Shown: positions 8,643 to 17,382 of the stretch, in pieces
How positions within the stretch are numbered: the first letter of the stretch is position 1
Layout: each line of letters starts with the position of its first letter
Assembly: GCA_902464635.1 (NCBI GenBank)
Contig: CABQKC010000009.1
Span: 5,874 to 69,873 of the forward strand
Reading direction: 5' to 3'
Length of the DNA: 64,000 nt
Source: an uncultured Caryophanales bacterium
GTDB lineage: Bacteria; Bacillota_I; Bacilli_A; RFN20; CAG-826
Program-made: the position numbers and the translations under genes
Notes under the pieces: generated by a model
Told to the model about the DNA's origin: nothing
The model's database searches: none
The model's input: only the letters and a program-made list of their open reading frames with translations

Positions 8643-8720
8643 AGCCTCCGGATTGAAGTGAGACCCAAATGTTGGACAAACAACAGGAGGGTCTCACTTC
8701 AGATTAACGGAGACTTTTTT
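8643..8720. terminator. Long bidirectional hairpin between converging genes
   Basis: A perfect 12-bp inverted repeat (8655-8666 and 8689-8700) is extended outward by CTCCG/CGGAG (8646-8650, 8708-8712) with mismatches between, and has a small TGTTG/CAACA hairpin in the loop. T runs follow on both strands (TTTTTT at 8715-8720; AAAG on the left reads as CTTT on minus). It sits between a plus-strand and a minus-strand gene, so a two-way terminator is the simplest reading. Its size is unusual for one, and a small mobile repeat is an alternative. Confidence 0.65.
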
Positions 8721-8741
8721 GTTTGAATGTTATTTACTTGC

Positions 8742-9701
8742 TTACTTTTCTTCTTTAAAAGCAGAAGCGAGAACTTCTGAAGTAGAGGCTAGAGCTTGCA
8801 AGTTTGAAGGAAGATAGATCTTCGTGGATTTACCATCTGCAATCTTTTCTAGAGCTTCATATCCTTTGATTGTTAAGACTGAATTGTCCGCCCCTGCCTC
8901 TTTAATGGCCTTGATACCATCGGCTTCGGCTTCCCTTACCATCCTTATACCTTCGGCTTCGGCTTTCTTTAAGGATAATAATTTCTGGGCTTCACCTTCA
9001 GCTTTCTTGATCGTGGATTCCTTTTCGGCTTCTGAAGAAAGAATCATGGATTCCTTATTACCTTCAGCGATAAGGATAGCAGATTGCTTTTGCCCTTCTG
9101 CAAGAAGGATCTTTTCTCTTTTCTCTCTTTCAGCCCTCATTTGACGTTCCATGGCTTCTTGGATGTCTCTAGGTGGAAGGATGTTCTTTACTTCTACCCT
9201 AGTGACTTTAATTCCCCAAGGATCAGTAGCTTCATCAAGTGTCTTTCTCATCTTTTCATTGATGACATCCCTAGAAGTAAGGGTGGAATCTAAATCTAGT
9301 TCACCGATGATATTCCTTAATGTCGTAGAAGAGAGGAATTCAATGGCTTGTACTGGATTTTCGACTCCATAGGCATATAGCTTTGGATCAGAAACATAAT
9401 AGAAGACGACTGTATCAATTTGGATAGTGACGTTATCGCTAGTGATGACATTTTGAGGAGGGAAGTCTTTTACTTGTTCCCTCATATCGATACGGTGTGC
9501 AAGTCTATCAACAAACGGTACCTTGAAATGGACGCCTGTATCCCAGGTAGCCCTATAAGAACCTAATCTTTCGATAATTCCCTTTTCGGTTTGGGAAATG
9601 ATCTTGATGTTACAAAGCAAGATAAGCAAGACGAGGACGAAAATCGAAACTAGCACAATTAGGGCAATTGCATACCCTGGTAAACCTTCTAAAACTAACA
9701 T
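8742..9701 (-). CDS. SPFH/band 7 membrane protein (stomatin/QmcA-like)
   Basis: This 319-residue protein has one N-terminal transmembrane helix (about 8-32), then a band 7 domain (IISQTEKGIIERLG, DFPPQNVITSDNVTI, TRVEVKNILPP) and a long alanine/glutamate-rich coiled coil (170-280, repeated KAEAEGI and REAEADGI). Such proteins oligomerise on membranes and scaffold other membrane proteins. It follows an nfeD gene by 5 bases, the standard partner of this family. The ribosome-binding site AAGGAG precedes the ATG. Confidence 0.93.
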   Translation of the reverse strand: MLVLEGLPGYAIALIVLVSIFVLVLLILLCNIKIISQTEKGIIERLGSYRATWDTGVHFKVPFVDRLAHRIDMREQVKDFPPQNVITSDNVTIQIDTVVFYYVSDPKLYAYGVENPVQAIEFLSSTTLRNIIGELDLDSTLTSRDVINEKMRKTLDEATDPWGIKVTRVEVKNILPPRDIQEAMERQMRAEREKREKILLAEGQKQSAILIAEGNKESMILSSEAEKESTIKKAEGEAQKLLSLKKAEAEGIRMVREAEADGIKAIKEAGADNSVLTIKGYEALEKIADGKSTKIYLPSNLQALASTSEVLASAFKEEK

Positions 9702-9706
9702 TTTTG

Positions 9707-10153
9707 TTACTCCTTTTTAGATTTATCTATAAACAATTTATTCCCAGCGACTGAGACAACTCTTGCAACTTCCCCTTCTTCAAATGTTTCATTTGTAAGA
9801 GTCGAGGCAGTCCAAGTCATCCCGTTTACCTCTATTTCCCCTGGTTGAAGTGAATCTACTTTAGTTAGGACAATTCCTTTCTTTCCAACAAGGTTATCAA
9901 TATATCCCCTGGTCTTTTCTTTTTTGGCAGTCCATTTCTTTATAAATGGCCTCATCAAGAAGAAGGAAATCAAGGAAACTCCTACAAAGATAATTATCTC
10001 ACCCCAATAAGGAACTCCTGGAATAAAGGATACTGCGAATGAGATAAGTGCTCCAACGCAGAACCAAATAGAGACAATCGCTTCGGTCGAGGCCTCAATA
10101 ATTAAGGCTGCAACGGCAAATATTAGCCAAACTAGCCACATCCATTCTTCCAT
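9707..10153 (-). CDS. NfeD-like membrane protein
   Basis: The 148-residue product has three to four hydrophobic segments (8-30, 32-50, 52-70), then a soluble OB-fold domain with LVGKKGIVLTKVDSLQPGEIEV and GEVARVVSVAGNKLFI, the NfeD signature. It corresponds to the short NfeD1b type without a protease domain. It is encoded just upstream of the SPFH protein, with which it is thought to act in membrane organisation. Its ribosome-binding site AGGAGGTC overlaps the end of the upstream gene. Confidence 0.92.
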   Translation of the reverse strand: MEEWMWLVWLIFAVAALIIEASTEAIVSIWFCVGALISFAVSFIPGVPYWGEIIIFVGVSLISFFLMRPFIKKWTAKKEKTRGYIDNLVGKKGIVLTKVDSLQPGEIEVNGMTWTASTLTNETFEEGEVARVVSVAGNKLFIDKSKKE

Positions 10154-10155
10154 AA

Positions 10156-10527
10156 TTAATTGACCTCCTTACCAGTTTTTATTATAAGATATTCATTTTC
10201 TTCATCATATATCGACTTATATTTTTTAGGGATGGAAGAGAAATTTATATTTAACATCTTCCCTAAAGTCGACATAAGGGATGTCGATGAAATTCGCGAA
10301 TAGCTTTTCTTGTTTGCTACATCGAAGCAGGAATGGGGATCGATATCTCCTAGAGAATACCTATCTTTGCTAAGTGGCCTAACAATGACATTTCTATCAT
10401 CATCTACCCCCACTTGGACTTTATAAGCGTCAATTAAAGAAATAGAGGCAATAGAATTAAAAGTCATATTCGTTGAATAGCAAGTTACTATTCCTTCCTT
10501 TTCTAGTTCATTTATCCATTTGATCAT
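10156..10527 (-). CDS. Hypothetical protein upstream of nfeD
   Basis: I do not recognise this 123-residue soluble protein. It shows no signal peptide or transmembrane segment. A strand-rich core (DAYKVQVGVDDDRNVIVRPLSKDRY) is followed by a serine-rich segment ending in MSTLGKMLNINF. The AGGAGGGC ribosome-binding site and its two-base spacing to nfeD mark it as the first gene of the nfeD-SPFH operon, so a role linked to that membrane system is possible but unproven. Confidence 0.75.
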   Translation of the reverse strand: MIKWINELEKEGIVTCYSTNMTFNSIASISLIDAYKVQVGVDDDRNVIVRPLSKDRYSLGDIDPHSCFDVANKKSYSRISSTSLMSTLGKMLNINFSSIPKKYKSIYDEENEYLIIKTGKEVN

Positions 10528-10643
10528 AATGCCCTCCTGGTTATATTATCTAATAATTTCAAATCTTTTCAAGAGTTTTCAAAAAAATATTTTTTTATAC
10601 AAATGAGATTAAAATGTTATATAATTCACTTGGAGGTAAAAAT

Positions 10644-11231
10644 ATGGACAACAAAGACTATATCAATGAATATGAGCAAAAAATGAAGCAAGAGCCTTTC
10701 TGGAACAATAAAAATAAAGGTAATTACAGTCTATATAAAAAGATATGTAAGGACCCAACTGACCTAAAAAAGGCTAAAAAGATAGGTATTATATTTTTTA
10801 TCGTATTTTCAGTTTTGTTTACTATTTCCATGGTCTTGATGATAATTGGAATAGTAAATTCAAGAAATATAGGATTTGAGGTATATTTTCCTGGTTTTAT
10901 GATTGCTCTTGCAATATCTATCTTCTTCCTCCAATTCGCACTTATTGTTATTAGTCAATATAGGAGAATAAATAAATTCCTAAAAGAAAAGAATTCTAAT
11001 AACAATAATATAGATTCTAATGATGGGCATGTATTTGAAACCGAAAGCAATAACCACGGTTTCTATGCCCCAAGTTTTGATTCTAGCGATAGATTTATAA
11101 ATAAAGGCACGACAAAAGAAGAGAATCTCTCTAAAAGCGAAATCTCAACAAAAGTATGTTTAAAATGCGGATATATAAATCCTAAAGATGCTAAATTTTG
11201 TTCCCAGTGTGGGAATGAATTTAAATCCTAA
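10644..11231 (+). CDS. Membrane protein with C-terminal zinc ribbon
   Basis: The ATG at 10644 is chosen because TGGAGGT lies 8 bases upstream and a TATAAT box at 10620-10625 overlaps the longer alternative frame. The protein (195 residues) has a charged N-terminus, two transmembrane helices (about 45-70 and 80-103), a polar asparagine-rich linker and a C-terminal double CxxC zinc ribbon, CLKCGY...FCSQCGNEF. Zinc ribbons of this type are common on membrane proteins of unknown role in low-GC bacteria. The function is not known. Confidence 0.85.
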   Translation: MDNKDYINEYEQKMKQEPFWNNKNKGNYSLYKKICKDPTDLKKAKKIGIIFFIVFSVLFTISMVLMIIGIVNSRNIGFEVYFPGFMIALAISIFFLQFALIVISQYRRINKFLKEKNSNNNNIDSNDGHVFETESNNHGFYAPSFDSSDRFINKGTTKEENLSKSEISTKVCLKCGYINPKDAKFCSQCGNEFKS

Positions 11232-11608
11232 TTATCCTTCAAGGGTTTTAAAGGAACATAAGTCCTTATTAAACAAAGGCAAAGGTCTTTTAATTCAAAG
11301 CTAGAGGAAGGGAAGATATACCCTTCCCCTTCTCCATCTTCTTTATCCATAATCTCAAAATCCTCGGCTATATCGAGGGTTTTTTTAAACGGTTCACAGG
11401 TAAGTGAATCTGAAAGGATTACATCTGCCTTAACTATTACATTAGCCCTTAGATAATTATCTTCATCACGGTAAAAATATCCATTGATATTAGAAGAAGT
11501 TACTTCTAATAAAGGATAAAGTTTCTTGCATTCTTCTTTTGAGTAGGAAAAATCTTCATCGAATTCAAGATCTTTATTTATTAAGACACTAGATTTAAAG
11601 ATAATCAT
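11228..11608 (-). CDS. YceD/DUF177-like protein downstream of pheT
   Basis: The 126-residue acidic protein overlaps pheT by 4 bases and is translationally coupled to it. The middle (VIVKADVILSDSLTCEPFKKTLDIAEDFEI) follows the pattern of YceD/DUF177 proteins, where a strand-cysteine-proline segment is followed by FxxxLDxxxxFE; the usual second cysteine is missing. YceD genes normally precede rpmF, but no rpmF follows here. The assignment is tentative; otherwise it is a hypothetical protein. Confidence 0.6.
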   Translation of the reverse strand: MIIFKSSVLINKDLEFDEDFSYSKEECKKLYPLLEVTSSNINGYFYRDEDNYLRANVIVKADVILSDSLTCEPFKKTLDIAEDFEIMDKEDGEGEGYIFPSSSFELKDLCLCLIRTYVPLKPLKDN

Positions 11609-13992
11609 TTCCTAATCTCGCAATGTAACTTAGCAAGGGCATCAATTGCTTTAGCAATGGCTAAGTTAGCCTCTTCGTCAGTAAGAGTCTTATTTTGGTC
11701 AAGCAAGGTAATCCTTATGGCCATTGATTTTTGTCCCTTTAACAAACTAGCACCTTCATAAATATCAAAAGCCTCGACATTTTTAATCAAGGAAGATGAC
11801 TTGCCTACTTCCTTTTTAATCATGGCTAGGCTAGTTTCTTTTGGACAAAGGAAAGCTAAATCTCTTGTAACGAATGGGAATTTATTTGGAATAATGGCTT
11901 TTGGGGAGCTAGATTTGACACTTAATAAGGCAGTTAAATCTAGTTCAAGCACAACTGCATTCTTCAAACCATATTCTTTTAATCTATTTGGATGTAATTC
12001 GCCTAAGACCCCAACTAATTTATTATCAATCCTAATCGAAGCACTCTTTCCAGGATGAAGTTCTTCTAAAGCGGATTCATATCTAAGGAAATTGATTCTA
12101 TTTGGAGTGATATTCAAATAATCTACTATTCCTTCTAATATTCCCTTGGCATCATAGAAATCATATGGTTTAGCTTCTAATAATCCCCTATTTAATTTAT
12201 TCCCGCTTAAAACTATACCCAAGTGGGTTCCTTTATATTTAGGGGTATCGATATCAGAAACTTCGAAGACACCTAGATCCTTATTTTGTCTAGAAGCGTT
12301 ATAGACGATAGTCTCAATTAAAGATAAAGTAAGTCCTTTTCTAACTACACTTCTATCTTCACTCATTGGATTAGAAAGAACATAGGCTTCTTCATTATGG
12401 AAGAAATTGAATCTATCTTTATTCTTCTTACTAATTAATGTGTAGGTTAAAACTTCATCCAAACCTAAAGAAGTTAGATAACGTCTTATATGTCTTTTCT
12501 TTTCTTGATTTGGAGTCAATCCAGTTAATGATAACTTGGTTGTTGGAAGAGTAGAAACAACATTTTCATAACCTAATATACGGATGACTTCTTCGCTTAA
12601 ATCAGCTTTTGTATCAATATCTAGCCTATATAAAGGCACTAAGAAAGTAAGCTTATTATCCTTATCTTCTTTCAATTTGAAATAATCTCTTTCTAAGGTT
12701 TTTATGATTGTATCCTTACCAAAAGAAGTACCTAATCTAGAATCGATATAATTTGCATCAAGGCTAATCTCATCTTGTTTAGTCTTAATTGATCCATAAT
12801 TATTTAAAATAGAAATCGAAGAAGCTTCTCCTAATTCCTTTAGGTAATATAAGCAGGCATCGATAGCCTTCTTTTGATAGGAAGAAGATATTCCTTTTAC
12901 AAAACGCAAACTCGAATCGCTAGAAAGTCCGATTCTAGAAGAAGTATGACGGATTGGGGCACCTTTAAAATAGGCAGCTTCGATAACAATATTCTTGCTA
13001 GATTCATCTACCATGCATTCTTTTGAAGTCATAATACCAGCTAGACACATGACTTCATTTTCATTAGTAACACACAAATCACCCTTTTGGAGTTTATATG
13101 TATTGTCATCCATGGCGACAAAATCGCCTTCGATATCATCCTTCACAATCAATGATTTGGAATGTAATTTATCTAAATCATACATATTGATTGGCTGGCC
13201 TGTAATAAGCATGACTAGATTGCCAATATCAACGACATTATTAATCGACCTAATCCCACATCCATTCAATAAGGATACTAACCAGGTCGGTGATGGTTTT
13301 GTCTTGACATTTCTAGCAATGCCACCATAGAAAATCGAGCAATTTGGAGTCTTTGAGCCCAAAATGAAATCATTATCGATATCCTTGACTTCAGGATATT
13401 CATCGATATTGACTTCTTTTTCAAATAAACATCCAACTTCTAGGGCAACATTAGACAAAGAATATAAATCTGGACGGTTTGGTAAGATTGAAATATCTAA
13501 AATTGCATCATCTAGGCCAAGATAGCCCAAGACATCTTCATTGCCAGGAACTGCATCGCTAGGTAATTCTTCAATCCCGCTAGTTTGCTTTTCGCTTAAA
13601 TATTTGCTATCTACCCCAAGTTCAAGCAAGGAACAGCACATTCCATCGCTAAAAACACCCCTGATGGTAGATTCTTTTATCTCGATTTGAGGTAATTTGG
13701 CCCCTACTCTAGCTACTATTACTTTTAATCCAACTCTAGCATTTGGGGCACCGCAAACTATTTGATGGGTCCCATATTTATCGCCTTCATATACTTCTAA
13801 AATATGCAAATGGTCGCTATCTGGATGAGGGACACAAGACTTGATCTCGCCAATAACTAGATTACTCCCGGAGGCAAGATAATCAATCCCTTCTACTTCA
13901 GCCCCGGCAAAAGTCAATTTGGAGGCAACTTCATTAACGTCGATATCACCTAGATCGACATGTTTTCTTAAATATGAAAATGGTACTTTCAT
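11605..13992 (-). CDS. pheT: Phenylalanyl-tRNA synthetase beta subunit
   Basis: This is the large subunit of the (alpha-beta)2 PheRS. The 795-residue chain has the full bacterial layout: N-terminal MKVPFSYLRKHVD, an EMAP-type tRNA-binding domain (about 40-150, with HPDSDHLHILEV and IVCGAPNAR), the B3/B4 editing region, the B5 domain, a catalytic-like core, and the C-terminal FDX-ACB anticodon-binding domain (FPFVTRDLAFL onward). It lies 11 bases after pheS in the T-box-controlled operon. Confidence 0.97.
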   Translation of the reverse strand: MKVPFSYLRKHVDLGDIDVNEVASKLTFAGAEVEGIDYLASGSNLVIGEIKSCVPHPDSDHLHILEVYEGDKYGTHQIVCGAPNARVGLKVIVARVGAKLPQIEIKESTIRGVFSDGMCCSLLELGVDSKYLSEKQTSGIEELPSDAVPGNEDVLGYLGLDDAILDISILPNRPDLYSLSNVALEVGCLFEKEVNIDEYPEVKDIDNDFILGSKTPNCSIFYGGIARNVKTKPSPTWLVSLLNGCGIRSINNVVDIGNLVMLITGQPINMYDLDKLHSKSLIVKDDIEGDFVAMDDNTYKLQKGDLCVTNENEVMCLAGIMTSKECMVDESSKNIVIEAAYFKGAPIRHTSSRIGLSSDSSLRFVKGISSSYQKKAIDACLYYLKELGEASSISILNNYGSIKTKQDEISLDANYIDSRLGTSFGKDTIIKTLERDYFKLKEDKDNKLTFLVPLYRLDIDTKADLSEEVIRILGYENVVSTLPTTKLSLTGLTPNQEKKRHIRRYLTSLGLDEVLTYTLISKKNKDRFNFFHNEEAYVLSNPMSEDRSVVRKGLTLSLIETIVYNASRQNKDLGVFEVSDIDTPKYKGTHLGIVLSGNKLNRGLLEAKPYDFYDAKGILEGIVDYLNITPNRINFLRYESALEELHPGKSASIRIDNKLVGVLGELHPNRLKEYGLKNAVVLELDLTALLSVKSSSPKAIIPNKFPFVTRDLAFLCPKETSLAMIKKEVGKSSSLIKNVEAFDIYEGASLLKGQKSMAIRITLLDQNKTLTDEEANLAIAKAIDALAKLHCEIRK

Positions 13993-14003
13993 TGTTTTAC
14001 TCC

Positions 14004-15035
14004 TTATTTACCCTTGAATGGGGAAAGGAAACGGACATCATTTTGATAGAATCTTCTGATATCATCGATTCCATATCTTAACATGGCAACACGTTCAACT
14101 CCGACCCCGAAAGCAAATCCAGACCAGACTTCAGGGTCATAGCCACACATTTCTAGGACTTTTGGATTAACCATCCCAGCGCCTAGAATCTCAATCCATC
14201 CAGTATTCTTGCATAAGGCACAGCCTTTGCCATTGCAAGAAAAGCAAGACACATCGACTTCAACACTAGGTTCGGTAAATGGGAAATAAGATGAACGTAA
14301 TCTTATTTGCCTTTTTTCTCCAAACATCTTCTTCGCGAACAATTCTAATGTGGCCTTTAAATTGGCTATTGAGATATTTTTATCGACAACTAACCCTTCA
14401 ATTTGGGCAAATTGATGAGAATGAGTCATGTCATCATCATCTCTTCTATAGGCTTTTCCTGGGCAAATAATCTTAATTGGGGTCTTTATTGCTTTTTCTT
14501 TCATCGTATGAGCCTGGGCTGCGCTTGTCTGGGTCCTAAGCAATAAAGATGAATCAAAATAGAAAGTATCTTGCATATCCCTGGCTGGATGATCGGTAGG
14601 AACATTTAGCAATTCGAAATTATATTCGTCAGTCTCAACGTCTCTTCCTTCTTTTACTTCATATCCCATATCTAGGAATATATCGGTAACTTCATCAATA
14701 ATTAGATAATATGGATTGGTCCTGCCTGGAGTAACCTCTCTTCCTGGAAGAGAAATATCGATAGTTTCTTCTTGCAATTTCTTATTTAAAGCCAACTTTT
14801 CAAAATAGGCCTTCTTTTCTTCATAAGCTGCATTTAACTCATTCTTTATTGCATTTACTTTCATTCCGAAAGCAGCTTTGTTTTCTTTTGCCATTTCCTT
14901 CATATATCCCATCAAAAAGGATACTTTTCCCTTCTTTGATAGGTATTTAGCAAAAAATGTATCTAGTGTAGATGAATCGGAACAACTATTTAATTCACTT
15001 TTGCCGTCACTTAAGACCAAATCCAAATCTTCCAT
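14004..15035 (-). CDS. pheS: Phenylalanyl-tRNA synthetase alpha subunit
   Basis: This is the class II catalytic subunit that charges tRNA-Phe. It has an N-terminal coiled-coil arm (1-90), then DTFYFDSSLLLRTQTSAAQ, motif 2 PGKAYRRDDDDMTHSHQF and motif 3 GFAFGVGVERVAMLRYG. The SYFPFTEPSVEVDV segment is also typical. At 343 residues the length is normal. It carries an extra CFSCNGKGCALCKNTGW loop with four cysteines, as in many bacterial PheS, suggesting zinc. It is the first gene after the T-box leader. Confidence 0.97.
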   Translation of the reverse strand: MEDLDLVLSDGKSELNSCSDSSTLDTFFAKYLSKKGKVSFLMGYMKEMAKENKAAFGMKVNAIKNELNAAYEEKKAYFEKLALNKKLQEETIDISLPGREVTPGRTNPYYLIIDEVTDIFLDMGYEVKEGRDVETDEYNFELLNVPTDHPARDMQDTFYFDSSLLLRTQTSAAQAHTMKEKAIKTPIKIICPGKAYRRDDDDMTHSHQFAQIEGLVVDKNISIANLKATLELFAKKMFGEKRQIRLRSSYFPFTEPSVEVDVSCFSCNGKGCALCKNTGWIEILGAGMVNPKVLEMCGYDPEVWSGFAFGVGVERVAMLRYGIDDIRRFYQNDVRFLSPFKGK

Positions 15036-15044
15036 TCTTTTCTC

Positions 15045-15290
15045 CTAAAAATAAAAAAAGGCATCTATTTAGGAACGATAATTACCGTGGTGCCATCCTT
15101 ATTCCTATCTATATTAATATATAATATATAGATAAGCTCTATTCCCTTTTAACGCAAGGATACGGGTTAGTCTCCTAACCGCCTTCAAGGGTGAATTCAT
15201 AGAAGTTAGTTCAGGGGGTCTCACTATCTCCCTGTCCCTTTAAGCTAGCTTTGCTCTATTACTACTTCCTATCGCTAGGCTTATAAATTC
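15045..15290 (-). promoter_or_regulatory. T-box leader of pheS-pheT
   Basis: The minus strand has a variant T-box core (AAGGATGGCACCACGG, 15100-15085) before pheS. The overlapping terminator pairs 15078-15086 with 15060-15068 (9 positions, one mismatch) and is followed by seven U. The specifier candidate is TTC (Phe) at 15195-15193 in the context TTC-AC, matching ATC-AC in the ileS leader and ACC-AC in the thrS leader. Uncharged tRNA-Phe should promote read-through. Confidence 0.88.
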
Positions 15291-15352
15291 TATAGCAAAT
15301 CAAACCATAAATAAAGGAAGATAAAGGTTTTATTTGCTTAGTTTCAATTCAC

Positions 15353-15391
15353 ATTAAAAAGGAGTCCCCATTTTTAAGGAAACTCCTTTTG
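15353..15391 (-). terminator. Terminator after the 182-residue lipoprotein gene
   Basis: A 9-bp stem, AAAAGGAGT with ACTCCTTTT and a 16-base loop, ends in T on the minus strand. It lies 15 bases past the stop and insulates the pheS leader. The stem is A/T-flanked on both sides, so it could act in both directions. Confidence 0.8.
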
Positions 15392-15405
15392 TCAATTATT
15401 GGGTA

Positions 15406-15954
15406 TTATTCTAAAATGGTAAAATCATAGACCATTTTCCCTAGGATTATTTGGCTACCATTTTCATCTTCTGAACCCATTAAACCTGCAGTCTCGAAAT
15501 GTAACTCTTTATAATCGGAAGAAAAGTAACGATATTCACATTCAAACAAGAAACTTGGAGTCTCACTATCCCCTTCTTGTTTTGCTTCTGTAAATGAGAT
15601 TTGGTCCCAAGCGAAGCTATACAAGATATTTTTATCGAATTCAATTGTATAAATCAGGTGAGAAGTTTTATTCAAACTCCCTTCCTTCCACCTAATCGCA
15701 CAGTCAACAACGCTAGTAAATTCAATGCTGCAATTGCTATATTCTATGCCATATTGACTGCTAACTAACGAAAATGTTGAAGGATACTTCAATTTAAATT
15801 TCTCGGATGTCGAAGTAGATGTAGATGTTTCGATTGTTGAAATATTAGGTTCAGTCGAATCATTAGTTTCCATAGAAGATTCGCTAGTCGAGGTTGGCTT
15901 AATGTCACAGGAGAAAAGCATAAGCGGCACTAATGCAAACATAATTTTTTTCAT
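15406..15954 (-). CDS. Hypothetical lipoprotein
   Basis: The N-terminus MKKIMFALVPLMLFSC is a lipoprotein signal peptide with the lipobox LFSC and Cys16 as lipidation site. A serine/threonine-rich spacer (17-50) follows, then a globular part of about 130 residues rich in aromatic and beta-forming residues that I do not recognise. The protein should be anchored outside the membrane after Lgt and LspA processing. A clear ribosome-binding site (AAGGAGAC) and a strong promoter upstream support expression. Confidence 0.85.
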   Translation of the reverse strand: MKKIMFALVPLMLFSCDIKPTSTSESSMETNDSTEPNISTIETSTSTSTSEKFKLKYPSTFSLVSSQYGIEYSNCSIEFTSVVDCAIRWKEGSLNKTSHLIYTIEFDKNILYSFAWDQISFTEAKQEGDSETPSFLFECEYRYFSSDYKELHFETAGLMGSEDENGSQIILGKMVYDFTILE

Positions 15955-16060
15955 TTATCAGTCTCCTTTTTTATCTTGATGAGGCAATATTCTTCATTAT
16001 GAATGGATTTAGCCTTATCAAGCTGCAGGGGTCATTTGCTTTTATGCCCCTTATATTTTG

Positions 16061-16088
16061 AATTTAACATTGCTCCAATTCGTGTCAA
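16061..16088 (-). promoter_or_regulatory. Promoter of the 182-residue lipoprotein gene
   Basis: The minus strand shows TTGACA (16088-16083), a 16-base spacer and TAAATT (16066-16061). The transcript would have a leader of about 100 bases. That leader contains GGGG and CCCC runs (around 16050 and 16030) that can pair into a hairpin, of unknown role. Confidence 0.65.
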
Positions 16089-16121
16089 CAAAAAATATTT
16101 CAGCTAGAAAGACTGAGCAAA

Positions 16122-16156
16122 GAAAAAGCCATCTAGATTATTAGTCCAAATGGCTT
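16122..16156 (-). terminator. Terminator after the 372-residue lipoprotein gene
   Basis: AAGCCAT (16150-16156 read on minus) pairs with ATGGCTT (16126-16132), with further weak pairing inside a 17-base loop, and TTTCTTT follows on the minus strand. It starts 10 bases after the stop codon. Confidence 0.8.
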
Positions 16157-16165
16157 AGTGAGTAA

Positions 16166-17284
16166 TTAATTATTTGTAGCAGGATCTTTTTCCTTGACGA
16201 CTATTTCTTCATATTTATCTAGGTCAACTGGGAACATCGGGGCAATTCCCTCATAACTAAATTCAAATTCGCCTGAATAAGAGAATTTGCCAAATGGGAA
16301 GGCTTCATCATCAGGATAAGCTGCGACTAATCCATCATGATCGAAACTAGAGATATTCAACGAAGAAGACATGCTAGAAATGCCCTTATCATCGTATCCA
16401 ATCGTAGTCACGAAGGAATTAAATGTCGCATATTCCATGTATTTATCATATTTTTCCATGACTTCCTTTTTAGCAGAGGAAGCGGAATCCTTAGCAGATG
16501 AATCAAGTTCGCTTGAACCGATATCATAAGCTGCTTCTAAATATGATTTGAATTCTTCTTTGGTTGTTGCCCTTACAGTAATCTTATTGCCTTTAAATTC
16601 GAATAAAGAAGGAACATCGTTATGCAATTTACGCAAAACAGTGACATCAACATCGAAATTAGACATGACATCATTTACTTTATTTAACCCTTCTTCATCT
16701 AGAGTTACCTTTGCCTTATTTGATTTTGGGAAAGTAACATCGTATGGGGAATATTGCTTTACGACCAATTTCATTAGGTTTGTTACTAATTTGAGGGAAG
16801 GATCAGAATAATCAACATAGACTGTCCCGTCTTTGATATAAGTAGCAACGGATAAATCCTCGATTCTAGGTGTAAAGGAATCTACAAGCATTCCATTGAA
16901 TTCCATATCTGTATTGATTTTTAATGTCGCACCTGGAGCGTCCTTTCCATCGCCTTTGCTAATTATGCTAGCCTGTAGTTGCTTTGCATCCTTAGTTGCA
17001 TAATTTGAATATATTAAATCTAGAGGTAGATGCTCTACTTTTGCTTCTAGGTAATTCCATTTGTTATTATTTTTTACTTCAACACCGAATTGGCCATAAA
17101 TTGGGCTATCGACGGTCTTAATCCTAGCCTTATCAGCTTCGCTAGTCTTCTTCGCGGCTTTTTCAGCTGCATCAAAAGCAACTTCTGGAGTGACAGTCTC
17201 GACTGAACTGTTTTTAGAAGCGCACGCTCCTAATGTTAAGCTAAGGAACGTAAGAGGAATTAATTTGTAACAATTCTTTTTCAT
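16166..17284 (-). CDS. Hypothetical lipoprotein (372 residues)
   Basis: The start at 17284 gives the lipoprotein signal MKKNCYKLIPLTFLSLTLGAC with lipobox LGAC. The longer frame to 17302 would begin upstream of the -10 box and is unlikely. The mature protein of about 350 residues has an alanine/lysine-rich first helix and long beta-forming stretches; I recognise no domain. It should be anchored at the outer face of the membrane. The promoter TTGAAC-16-TATAAT ends only 6 bases before the ATG, so the mRNA is probably leaderless. Confidence 0.88.
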   Translation of the reverse strand: MKKNCYKLIPLTFLSLTLGACASKNSSVETVTPEVAFDAAEKAAKKTSEADKARIKTVDSPIYGQFGVEVKNNNKWNYLEAKVEHLPLDLIYSNYATKDAKQLQASIISKGDGKDAPGATLKINTDMEFNGMLVDSFTPRIEDLSVATYIKDGTVYVDYSDPSLKLVTNLMKLVVKQYSPYDVTFPKSNKAKVTLDEEGLNKVNDVMSNFDVDVTVLRKLHNDVPSLFEFKGNKITVRATTKEEFKSYLEAAYDIGSSELDSSAKDSASSAKKEVMEKYDKYMEYATFNSFVTTIGYDDKGISSMSSSLNISSFDHDGLVAAYPDDEAFPFGKFSYSGEFEFSYEGIAPMFPVDLDKYEEIVVKEKDPATNN

Positions 17285-17290
17285 AATTTC

Positions 17291-17318
17291 ATTATAAAGC
17301 AAGTATAAAGGTGTTCAA
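17291..17318 (-). promoter_or_regulatory. Promoter directly abutting the lipoprotein start codon
   Basis: TTGAAC (17318-17313), a 16-base spacer and a perfect TATAAT (17296-17291) on the minus strand. The ATG begins 6 bases after the -10 box, so transcription should start at or within a base or two of the ATG. Confidence 0.8.
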
Positions 17319-17382
17319 TAAAAAATGTTTATCTAATAGATAAGAATGGTCAAAAATAGGGAATTTGTCTAAACAAAAACTT

